Shown here: positions 40,076-47,385 of the stretch, one piece after another
Layout: the number at the start of each line of letters is the position of its first letter
Numbering within the stretch: position 1 is the stretch's first letter
From: an uncultured Bacteroidia bacterium
GTDB lineage: Bacteria; Bacteroidota; Bacteroidia; Bacteroidales; UBA932
Assembly (NCBI GenBank): GCA_902788175.1
Contig: CADAJF010000004.1
Coordinates: 16,623 to 80,622, forward strand
Length of the DNA stretch: 64,000 bases
Direction: 5' to 3'
The notes under the pieces: model-generated
Told to the model about the DNA's origin: nothing
Databases searched by the model: none
Seen by the model: only the letters and a program-made list of their open reading frames with translations
Position numbers and translations under genes: made by a program

Positions 40076-41863
40076 ATGAGAAAATCGCTCCTGAAAATGC
40101 TTGCCCTGAGCCTGGCCGTGCTGCTGGGAACCGTAGAAGGCAACACTTGTACCAATGTCATTGTCTCCCGCGGCGCCAGCCGGGACGGCTCTGTCCTGGT
40201 CTCCTACTCGGCAGACTCCCACTACCTTTACGGAGAGCTTTACTACAAGCCCGCGGCAGACTGGAAGCTGGGCTCTCTCCTGAAGGTCTATGAATGGGAC
40301 ACCAACCGCTACCTGGGAGAAATAGAGCAAGTGGCCCATACCTACCAGACGGTGGGCAATATGAACGAGCACCAGCTCATCATCACGGAGACCACCTGGG
40401 GCGGCCGGGAAGAGCTGGAGGACAAGAAAGGCGGAATCGACTATGGCTCACTCATTTACATCACCCTTCAGCGGGCAAAGACAGCCCGCGAGGCCATCGA
40501 CATCATCGTAGATCTGGCCAACGAGTACGGCTACGCCTCTTCCGGCGAAAGCTTCTCCATCGCAGACAAGAACGAGGCCTGGATTATGGAGCTTATCGGC
40601 AAGGGAACCAACCTGCGGAACGGGGTCAACACCAACAAGGGCATCGTGTGGGTGGCCATGCGCGTGCCGGACGGCGCCATTTGTGCGCATGCCAACCAGG
40701 CGCGTATCGGCAAGTTCCCGCTCAATGACCCGGACAATTGCCTGTATGCCCCGGACGTGATCAGTTTTGCCCGCCGGAAAGGCTATTTCGAGGGCCTGGA
40801 CAGCGAATTCAGCTTCAAGAAAGCCTATAACCCCGCCGACTTTGGCACCGTCCGCGGCTGCGACGCCCGCGCCTGGAGCGCTTTCAACATCCTCACGGAG
40901 GGCTGGTTCTCCTTCTACGACGAAAACGGCAACCCCGTCACGCGGGACGCCTTCTCCTACCTGGATTACGTGATGGGCCGGGACCTGGAAGGGGACTTCC
41001 CTCTCTTCGTCTATCCCCGCAAGAAAATCGGCGTGAAGGAAGTGGCCGATGTCATGCGCGACCACTTCGAGGGTACGCCCATGGACATGACACAGGATAT
41101 CGGCGCCGGCGGAAACGCCCTCCCGTACCGCTGGAGGCCCATGGAATGGAAAAATTATGAGGGAAATACCTTCACCAACGAGCGCGCCATCGCCACCCAG
41201 CAAACCGGCTTCTGGATGGTGGGACAGGCCCGCAGCTACGTGCCGGACGTGGTGGGCGGCATCCTGTGGTTCGGCACGGACGACGCTGCCACCTCCTACC
41301 TCACGCCCATCTACACCTCCATCACCAAGGTGCCCAGGTGCTTCCGCGAGGGCAACGGAGACCTCCTGCACTACTCGGACGAGTCCTCCTTCTGGATCAA
41401 CAACCGCATCTCCAACGCCTGCTACAAGATGTACAACGTGATGGCACCCCATGTCCGCGCCAAGATTGACCTCTTTGAGATTGACCAGATGGAGCGCCGC
41501 ACCCACTCCGTGGACAGCATGGCCGTGGTCCTGTACAACCAGATTGTGGTGAAGATGCAGAAAAAACTCTCCTCAAAAGGGGATGTCATGGTTTCCAGGG
41601 AACCTTTTACCAAAGTCATCAAGTACGTCACGGACTACTCAGTAAACACCGCCCAGGACCAGTTCAAGGCCTGGAAGGACCTGGAAGTGGAACTGCTGGT
41701 CAAGTACATGGACGGCAACGTGAAACCCCAGGACCAGAATGGCCTTTTCAAGCATTCCCAGCACTCGGAAGGCATGCCTGAAAAGATTGAGTGGCCCGGC
41801 TACACGGAGCTCTGGAAAGAGACCGTAGCCCAGGAGCACGGAGAGATTATCCGCGTCCCCTAA
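40076..41863 (+). CDS. C69 family dipeptidase
   Basis: A 595-residue Ntn-hydrolase-type peptidase. The signal peptide MRKSLLKMLALSLAVLLGTV is followed by NTCTNVIVSRGASRDGSVLV, where the Cys of CTNV becomes the N-terminal nucleophile after processing. Family features ADSHYLYGELYY, INEHQ-like MNEHQLIITETTWGGR, SFSIADKNEAWIMELIGKG and RVPDGAICAHANQARIGKFP are present. It cleaves dipeptides (PepD/PipD-like) and should act in the periplasm or at the surface. Its stop codon directly abuts that of the convergent gene (41864). Confidence 0.93.
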   Translation: MRKSLLKMLALSLAVLLGTVEGNTCTNVIVSRGASRDGSVLVSYSADSHYLYGELYYKPAADWKLGSLLKVYEWDTNRYLGEIEQVAHTYQTVGNMNEHQLIITETTWGGREELEDKKGGIDYGSLIYITLQRAKTAREAIDIIVDLANEYGYASSGESFSIADKNEAWIMELIGKGTNLRNGVNTNKGIVWVAMRVPDGAICAHANQARIGKFPLNDPDNCLYAPDVISFARRKGYFEGLDSEFSFKKAYNPADFGTVRGCDARAWSAFNILTEGWFSFYDENGNPVTRDAFSYLDYVMGRDLEGDFPLFVYPRKKIGVKEVADVMRDHFEGTPMDMTQDIGAGGNALPYRWRPMEWKNYEGNTFTNERAIATQQTGFWMVGQARSYVPDVVGGILWFGTDDAATSYLTPIYTSITKVPRCFREGNGDLLHYSDESSFWINNRISNACYKMYNVMAPHVRAKIDLFEIDQMERRTHSVDSMAVVLYNQIVVKMQKKLSSKGDVMVSREPFTKVIKYVTDYSVNTAQDQFKAWKDLEVELLVKYMDGNVKPQDQNGLFKHSQHSEGMPEKIEWPGYTELWKETVAQEHGEIIRVP

Positions 41864-42418
41864 TTAAAAGGTAGGTACCTCGAAGACGGAAGGGTCAACA
41901 TCGCCTTCGGTGAGTTCTTTTACCGTGGCGGTCACTTCCATACCCCCGGCGCTGGTGAGGGTTTTCATGGGAATTCCGCACCAGACAGAAACGGTGAGTT
42001 TGGCCGTCTGGCCCATCTGAGTCACTTCCAGGCTGTATTTGACACAGTCTTTACCTCCCACGGTTTCTTTGCCAAGCTCCTTGATCTGGTACTTGGCAAC
42101 AACCTCGTCCGTGAGGTCCAGGTAGTTGATGGACTCCTGGGCGGGCATTTCCTGAACCTGTTTGGCGGAATGGTTCACCATATACACCTTGCCATCCCGG
42201 GAGATGGTAGAGATGACCATCCCGAAGGTATTTACCTTGGAGGTCTCCAGCCGGCCAAAATCGTCAAAGTAGGTGGTGGACTCGATAGTCTGCCCCATCA
42301 CCTCGGAAACGGTGGTGAAGGTACCGGATTTGATTTCATACTTCTTAGGGGCATCCTGGGCCATCATCACGCCCGTTGCCACTATCAGCGCCGAAAAGAG
42401 TGCAATAAAACGTTTCAT
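41864..42418 (-). CDS. Secreted DUF4412-like protein
   Basis: A 184-residue protein with a signal peptide (MKRFIALFSALIVATGVMMAQ). The rest is beta-rich (KYEIKSGTFTTVSEVMGQTI, TTYFDDFGRLETSKVNTFGM, LGKETVGGKDCVKYSLEV, LTVSVWCGIPMKTLTSAGGM). The layout resembles LolA-fold or DUF4412 periplasmic proteins, which are thought to bind hydrophobic ligands, but I cannot confirm the family. Tail-to-tail with the dipeptidase with no spare base between stops. Confidence 0.7.
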   Translation of the reverse strand: MKRFIALFSALIVATGVMMAQDAPKKYEIKSGTFTTVSEVMGQTIESTTYFDDFGRLETSKVNTFGMVISTISRDGKVYMVNHSAKQVQEMPAQESINYLDLTDEVVAKYQIKELGKETVGGKDCVKYSLEVTQMGQTAKLTVSVWCGIPMKTLTSAGGMEVTATVKELTEGDVDPSVFEVPTF

Positions 42419-42457
42419 ACTGTTCTGAGTTTAATAGCTGTATATATATACGGTCGG

Positions 42458-42940
42458 TTATTTTTTCATGGCTTTCATGATGCCGTCGATGGCGGCGAGG
42501 TTGGATTTGACGCTCTTGTCCGTGGCGGAGACGGGAACGAGGTTACCGGCGAAAGCGGCAGAGGTTGCCTTGGTGAGGACCGAGGTGTCCGTTCCGGCCA
42601 GGTTCTTGAGGGCCGATATAACACCATTCACATTGCCGCTGTTGATCATGTTGTTGGAACCGCTGATGAGGTCTTTGGCGAACTGGTCCGTGTAGGACTG
42701 GCTGGCATCTACCAGGGAGTTGGCGCCGGTGAGGATCTGGCCCAGGTTGATGAGGTTGGTGAGGTTGCCCAGATCCAGGGCGCCGGTATTCTTAAGCACG
42801 TTGAAAATGGCCGAAAGAGCAGAGCCTGTGGTGCTTCCGGTAGAGTTGGAAGTGTTGGAGGACATCCCGCCCAGCAGGGCGCAGGATGAGAGGAGGGACA
42901 GGGTGGCAACAATGGCCACAGCGCGTTTGATTGCTTTCAT
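42458..42940 (-). CDS. Small lipoprotein of unknown function (Bacteroidales type)
   Basis: A 160-residue predicted lipoprotein, MKAIKRAVAIVATLSLLSSC with Cys20. The body is low-charge and Ser/Asn/Leu rich (MSSNTSNSTGSTTGSALSAI, LDLGNLTNLINLGQILTGAN), with helical stretches and a Lys end (IDGIMKAMKK). The ATG at 42940 is preferred over one 15 codons upstream because of the signal. I know the general form but no function. It may share a transcript with the gene at 41864, 39 bp downstream. Confidence 0.7.
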   Translation of the reverse strand: MKAIKRAVAIVATLSLLSSCALLGGMSSNTSNSTGSTTGSALSAIFNVLKNTGALDLGNLTNLINLGQILTGANSLVDASQSYTDQFAKDLISGSNNMINSGNVNGVISALKNLAGTDTSVLTKATSAAFAGNLVPVSATDKSVKSNLAAIDGIMKAMKK

Positions 42941-42983
42941 AATTGTGATCGTTAAAGTTTTGTGTTTCAATGGTTTCCAGTAC

Positions 42984-43012
42984 AATCCTCGTTCGATTTT
43001 TGAACGAGGATT
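42984..43012 (-). terminator. Hairpin after the SSS transporter gene
   Basis: AATCCTCGTTC pairs with GAACGAGGATT, almost identical to the pheS terminator stem (38526). There is no clear T run on the minus strand, so it may be a repeat rather than a terminator. The 30 bp beyond (ACAGGCGGTTGGGTATCAC) resemble the right end of the palindromic elements. Confidence 0.5.
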
Positions 43013-43030
43013 TGTATATAAACGCCTGTG

Positions 43031-44362
43031 TTACAGGCGGTTGGGTATCACAGTTTCGCGGCGAATAAGGCAGCACAGGCCGATAACCGTAAAAACGGCG
43101 TTCATAAGCAGAAGCTCATAGCTGAAGTGGTAACCGCCAAACCAGCGGACGGAATTGAGGTCCAGCACCAGGCACAGCAGGGGGGCCGCCAGGGCCACCA
43201 GCGGCACCCAGCTGTCCCGCACCTGCGCCTTGCAGCAAAGGCCGAAGGCAAACATGCCCAGGATGGGGCCATAAGTATAGCTGGCCAGCCGGTACACGGC
43301 ATCTATCACGGAAGTGGAATTAAGCGCATTGAACACCAGGATGCAAAGGGCCATCAGGACAGCCATACCCGTGTGTACCCAGCTGCGTTTTTCTTCCTTC
43401 CCGCCCAGAATATCGATGGTAAACGACGTAGTTAAGGCGGTTAACGCACTTCCGCCGGCCGGAAAGCCCGCCATCACCAGCCCTACGATAAAGAGCGTGG
43501 CCACCACTCCGGAGGCCGGCAGCAGGCCGCTCCAGGTTACCTCCGGGAAGAGGGCGTCCCCGCTGGCCTGGATGCCGTGCAGGGCGGCAAACTGGTACAG
43601 GTACACGCCCAGCAGGAGGAAGAGGGCGATGGTGGCAATTTGCAGCAGGATGGAAACCATGAGGTTCTTCTGGGAATCCCGTACATTCTTGCAGGCCAGT
43701 GTGCGCTGCATCATGTCCTGGTCCAGGCCTGTGGCAGCCACCACCGTAAAGAGGCCGCCCAGCAGCTGTTTCCAGAAAAACTGCGGATGGTTGACATCGT
43801 CAAAATAAAATACCCGCATGAGCGACTTGTCCGGCGCACCCACTTCCCGCGCAATGAGCACCAGGCAAAGGAGCACCGACACCACCATGGCCAGCGTTTT
43901 GACTATATCCAGGCCGATTACAGCCTTTACCCCGCCCCGTACGGTATAGAGCCATTCCAGGGCCACCACCACCAGCACCGTTACCCAGAAGGGAATGCCC
44001 ACGGGACCGGCCACCAGCAGCTGCAGCGTAGCTATCATGAGGAAAAGGCGGACGGAGGCCCCCAGCATCTTGGACAGGAAGAAAAACCACGCCCCCGTCT
44101 TGTGCGAAGCCACCCCGAAACGCTGGTTAAGGTACTCGTACACGGACACCACGTTGAGGCGGAAGTACAGCGGCGTGAGCACAAAGGCAATGACCAGGTA
44201 ACCCAGGAAAAAGCCCAGGCACATCTGGAGGTAGCCGAACCCCACGCTGCCCACCATGCCGGGAACCGACACAAAAGTCACCCCCGACAGGCAGGAACCT
44301 ATCATGGCAATTGCTACTTTCCACCACGCAGTGGACCTGGTTGCATAAAAATCTTTAGCCAT
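43031..44362 (-). CDS. Sodium:solute symporter (SSS) family protein, short N-terminus
   Basis: A 443-residue transporter of the SLC5-like family. It starts MAKDFYATRSTAWWKVAIAM and continues with IGSCLSGVTFVSVPGMVGSV, which in typical members is the second membrane segment. The first segment (about 30-40 residues) seems absent. Other landmarks are YLNQRFGVASHKTGAWFFFL, RGGVKAVIGLDIVKTLAMVV, ATGLDQDMMQRTLACKNVRD and MAGFPAGGSALTALTTSFTI. Substrate unknown. It overlaps the LytTR gene by 8 bp and its last codons overlap a sequence resembling the palindromic element end. Confidence 0.85.
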   Translation of the reverse strand: MAKDFYATRSTAWWKVAIAMIGSCLSGVTFVSVPGMVGSVGFGYLQMCLGFFLGYLVIAFVLTPLYFRLNVVSVYEYLNQRFGVASHKTGAWFFFLSKMLGASVRLFLMIATLQLLVAGPVGIPFWVTVLVVVALEWLYTVRGGVKAVIGLDIVKTLAMVVSVLLCLVLIAREVGAPDKSLMRVFYFDDVNHPQFFWKQLLGGLFTVVAATGLDQDMMQRTLACKNVRDSQKNLMVSILLQIATIALFLLLGVYLYQFAALHGIQASGDALFPEVTWSGLLPASGVVATLFIVGLVMAGFPAGGSALTALTTSFTIDILGGKEEKRSWVHTGMAVLMALCILVFNALNSTSVIDAVYRLASYTYGPILGMFAFGLCCKAQVRDSWVPLVALAAPLLCLVLDLNSVRWFGGYHFSYELLLMNAVFTVIGLCCLIRRETVIPNRL

Positions 44363-45128
44363 TGTTCAAGTTGTCTTTATGGGCCCTTCCCACCGGAAGC
44401 GGGGTTTCCAGGCCCATCAGCTTTACCCAGTTGCCCTTGCGGTTTTCTATTCTCCAGCGCGGGACTATATACGAGCGGTGTATACGCACAAAAGAGCCCT
44501 CCGGCAGCATTTCCAGCACGTTTTTAAGAGGAATCTGGGACACTACGTCTTCCCTGTGGTCCAGGTGGAAGCACGCATAATTGTTCCGTCCCTCTATGTA
44601 TTGGATGGCCGATAGCGGGATGTGTATCGTCTTGTAATCGGCCTTAACCTGGATTTCCTCCCCTGTGTCTGCCTCTGAGCGGCGGGTTTCCAGGGCCATG
44701 AGGGCGTTGTCCAGGGCCTCATGCACGTCTTTGCGGGCGGTAGCCAGTTTAAGCTGGCGGGAAAGCATCCCCACCGGCAGGCCGTTTCCCACCACCGCCG
44801 CCAGCAGCACCCACATAGCCCTGACGTGCAGTTCCATCCGCCCGATCTCTGCCGTGCGGGGGAAATCCACCGGCGTCAGGCTCATCAGGAAGGTGACCGC
44901 TCCTATGAGGAAGAGGGCACCCGCTACCGTAATTACGCCCCGCCATCCATGCAGCAGCGACGGCCCCAGCATCCGGCGGCACAGCAGCCATACGGCAAAC
45001 AGCCACAGGGCATAGGCGGCCACGTAGCCGGAATGCCACTGAAGCCATTCCCCCACCGGGAAAAGGAACATCATCCCCGGCAGCAGGATGGCGCAGAAGA
45101 TGATGTCCAGGATGAGGCCGCGAGACAC
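44355..45128 (-). CDS. Membrane-bound LytTR-type transcription regulator
   Basis: A 257-residue protein. About four hydrophobic segments fill the first 135 residues. From about 150 to 257 comes a LytTR DNA-binding domain (IQVKADYKTIHIPLSAIQYI, ARNNY-like EGRNNYACFHL, VLEMLPEGSFVRIHRSYIVP, GLETPLPVGR). It has no receiver domain, so it is not a standard response regulator; the membrane part may sense a signal directly. It lies between a TPR lipoprotein gene (3 bp upstream) and the SSS transporter (8-bp overlap), which suggests that it controls or senses that transport. Confidence 0.88.
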   Translation of the reverse strand: MSRGLILDIIFCAILLPGMMFLFPVGEWLQWHSGYVAAYALWLFAVWLLCRRMLGPSLLHGWRGVITVAGALFLIGAVTFLMSLTPVDFPRTAEIGRMELHVRAMWVLLAAVVGNGLPVGMLSRQLKLATARKDVHEALDNALMALETRRSEADTGEEIQVKADYKTIHIPLSAIQYIEGRNNYACFHLDHREDVVSQIPLKNVLEMLPEGSFVRIHRSYIVPRWRIENRKGNWVKLMGLETPLPVGRAHKDNLNNG

Positions 45129-45131
45129 TGC

Positions 45132-46778
45132 TTAGAAAGTGTATCCGGCGAATTCGATGTCGTTGGCGGCACGCTCCTTGAGGGCCTGGCTCTTGAAGGC
45201 CTTCTCCAGGTTGGTCTTCACGCCTTCCGCGTTGCCCTGGCGGGCGGCGATGATGGCCTTCAGGTACTGGACCTTGAGGTCCCCGCAGCTAACCCTCGCG
45301 GAGGCTTTGTCCAGCTGGTCCGTGAGGATGTACGCCAGGACGCTGTTGTGGCAGCAGCCCTTCACGTCCTTGAGGACCTGGGCGGCTTCATCGTACTGGC
45401 CGGTGAGGATGAGGACGGTGCCCAGGTTGGCCTTGGCATCCTCCGTGCCGGCCTTGCGGAAAGCATTCTCCGCGGCGGCGTAGTCACCCTTGTGGAGTGC
45501 CAGCACACCCTTGGCATTGACTACGTCCGGGTCATTGGCGTTGAGCTCTGCCAGGCCGGCCTCCGCCTTGGCGTCCTTGCCCTGGCCCAGGTAAAGGGCA
45601 GCCAGGTTGAACAGGCCGCGGGCGCTGCCGAAGCGGTCTATGGCTTTCTTGTAGATTTCCTCCTTCTGCTCGGGCTTTTTGACCAGGGAGGCCACGCGGA
45701 GGAGGGCTTCCTCGTCCAGGAGACCCTGGTTGTTTTCAATCAGGTCCAGGAGTTCCTCGTTGGTGTAGTTCTTATACTCCACGTTGGCGATGAGGCGGGC
45801 GCGGCGAAGCTCCGGCAGGACCTCTCCCTTGAGGGCGGTGTACACCTGCGACATGTTGCGGATTTCGTTCTCGCGGACGGCAGGGTCGCTGTACATGCTC
45901 AGGACGCGGAGAATGAGGTCTTTGTCCTCCAGGTTGCTCTGGGAAACCAGCTGCTGGAAGCCTTCCCAGTCCTCGCCTACGCTGCGGACCGTGGGGTCTG
46001 CCGCTTCATGGCCCTTGGTCACCTTGTTCCAGGCCTTGGAGGCCGATGCGGAACGGTTGTCCGAGAGTTTCTCGTTCTTGTCCACGGCACCTTCCGGGGA
46101 GGCATAGGCCACGATTTCCGTGCTGACGACGTTGCTGCGCTCATCCTTGGCGATGCGGTCCAGGGAGGCCAGGAATTCCCTCACGGAGTCTCCCTTGAGC
46201 TCCGTGCCGCGCACCTCCGAGCTGTTCACCAGGTATTTGATCTGGCCTTCGGTGGTGGAGGAGATGACTTCCTGGTAATTGTCGGCCTTGGGGGTTACGT
46301 TGCCGGCCTTTTTCACCAGCATGTAGGTGGTGTTCAGGCCATCGGCGACTTTCCGGGTGGGGAGGTTGATGGTCTTGGTGCCTGCCAGGACCTTGCCACG
46401 AAGCTCCAGGTAGCATTTTTCCATGCCTTCCACGTAGTCGAAGTGGAGTTTTTCCACTACCTTCTGGCCGCCTGCCGAGACCACTTTGTAGTTGTCCTTC
46501 ACTTTTTCGCCCTGGTACTTGAAGGGCTTCATGGCGGCCTGACCGCCTTCATAGACCAGCACGGGCGTTACCTCCACAATCACTTTGGGGTTGAAGTAAT
46601 CTTTGGGGTAATTGACCACCACGGTGGCGTCGATGGAGCCACCCACGGCCTCCAGGACGGCGGGCTGGCATTCTACTTGGACATTCTGGGCCAGTTGGGC
46701 CATTTTTTCAGGGGATGCGCAGGCTACGGCGGCAAGCGCCAGGGCTGCAGCGGCAAGTTGCTTGAACGTTTTTTTCAT
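45132..46778 (-). CDS. TPR-containing lipoprotein
   Basis: A 548-residue predicted lipoprotein, MKKTFKQLAAAALALAAVAC with Cys20 (ATG 46778 chosen for the signal). The first 200 residues are beta-rich (VECQPAVLEAVGGSIDATVV, YFNPKVIVEVTPVLVYEGGQ). A middle piece has SDNRSASASKAWNK, similar in spirit to OmpA-like segments. From about residue 370 helical TPR-like repeats follow (FGSARGLFNLAALYLGQGKD, GDYAAAENAFRKAGTEDAKA). I know the family in Bacteroidales without function. First gene of an operon with LytTR and SSS. Confidence 0.82.
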   Translation of the reverse strand: MKKTFKQLAAAALALAAVACASPEKMAQLAQNVQVECQPAVLEAVGGSIDATVVVNYPKDYFNPKVIVEVTPVLVYEGGQAAMKPFKYQGEKVKDNYKVVSAGGQKVVEKLHFDYVEGMEKCYLELRGKVLAGTKTINLPTRKVADGLNTTYMLVKKAGNVTPKADNYQEVISSTTEGQIKYLVNSSEVRGTELKGDSVREFLASLDRIAKDERSNVVSTEIVAYASPEGAVDKNEKLSDNRSASASKAWNKVTKGHEAADPTVRSVGEDWEGFQQLVSQSNLEDKDLILRVLSMYSDPAVRENEIRNMSQVYTALKGEVLPELRRARLIANVEYKNYTNEELLDLIENNQGLLDEEALLRVASLVKKPEQKEEIYKKAIDRFGSARGLFNLAALYLGQGKDAKAEAGLAELNANDPDVVNAKGVLALHKGDYAAAENAFRKAGTEDAKANLGTVLILTGQYDEAAQVLKDVKGCCHNSVLAYILTDQLDKASARVSCGDLKVQYLKAIIAARQGNAEGVKTNLEKAFKSQALKERAANDIEFAGYTF

Positions 46779-46838
46779 ATACTGAGACAATTGTTGATTT
46801 CCCGTTTTCTTTCCAAGGCAATTATCCTGCTTGAAACG

Positions 46839-46846
46839 CAAATATA
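46839..46846 (-). promoter_or_regulatory. -7 box of the TPR lipoprotein operon
   Basis: TATATTTG on minus (CAAATATA on plus), 60 bp before the ATG at 46778. Between 46850 and 47086 I see only A/T-rich sequence with a GAAGACGTGTCTTC palindrome and no gene. Confidence 0.5.
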
Positions 46847-47086
46847 AACATTTTATTCAAAAAATCCGTATCTTGAAGACGTGTCTTCATCGTTCATGCA
46901 CTCACAAATATAATTACTTGTTTTATGTCTTCCAAAACTTTTTCTACGGAAGTTTGACAGCAAAATTACCAGCAGAGTTCCGTGGGGTTGTCGGCTTTTC
47001 CCAAAAAAACCAGCTTGTCCGTTGCATATATATCCAATGCTTGGCGTCAGGGACCGTAGTACAGGCCGATGAATCGAACCGCAAAA

Positions 47087-47180
47087 TTGATTCTGCGTAA
47101 AAAATTGCCCGGGATTTTTGACTCTGCGTAAAAATCGTGCTCCAGCCCCTTGCCGGGGCATTTTTGTTGTGCTACATTTA
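47087..47180 (+). promoter_or_regulatory. Duplicated control region of cassette D: two direct repeats and promoter
   Basis: TTGAYTCTGCGTAAAAA at about 47087-47103 and 47118-47134 has the same 31-bp period as upstream of cassette B. The promoter is TTG at 47150-47152, a 20-bp gap, then TACATTTA at 47173-47180. GCCCCTTGCCGGGGC overlaps the -33 part. Confidence 0.6.
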
Positions 47181-47234
47181 CATGACCCTTTGTGTCAAAG
47201 GCGACGAATATTAAACCATAAAATGATAACGAAA

Positions 47235-47363
47235 ATGAAAAAGGAAAAGTACGATGCTCCCGTGGCCGAAGCCCTGGAAGTGAAAATTGAAGGTGTCATC
47301 TGCCAGAGCCTTGCTGGTGCCGGAGTCAATGACTATGGCTGGAACACAATACCGGAGGAGTAA
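47235..47363 (+). CDS. Cassette D microprotein (42 aa)
   Basis: Forty-two codons from ATG 47235, which aligns with the copy B start; an in-frame ATG at 47223 would add MITK. The N-terminal half (KKEKYDAPVAEALEVKIEGV then ICQS) is nearly the copy B sequence, while the tail (LAGAGVNDYGWNTIPEE) is different. The stop is 22 bp before the lipoprotein start. No signal peptide. The near identity of leader and upstream DNA with copy B, against unrelated tails, indicates duplication followed by tail replacement or fast change. Function unknown. Confidence 0.7.
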   Translation: MKKEKYDAPVAEALEVKIEGVICQSLAGAGVNDYGWNTIPEE

Positions 47364-47385
47364 CCCATTAAGATGAAGAGCAAAA

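Noticed and set aside
42709-42912. Short Pro/Ser-rich minus frame inside the small lipoprotein gene
   Set aside because: Overlaps a gene with a clear signal peptide and lipobox; no support of its own.
44721-46847. Plus-strand open frame of 708 codons
   Set aside because: Antisense to LytTR and the TPR lipoprotein; no family motif in the translation.
46850-47086. Insertion sequence in the A/T-rich gap
   Set aside because: No transposase frame or terminal repeats were found.
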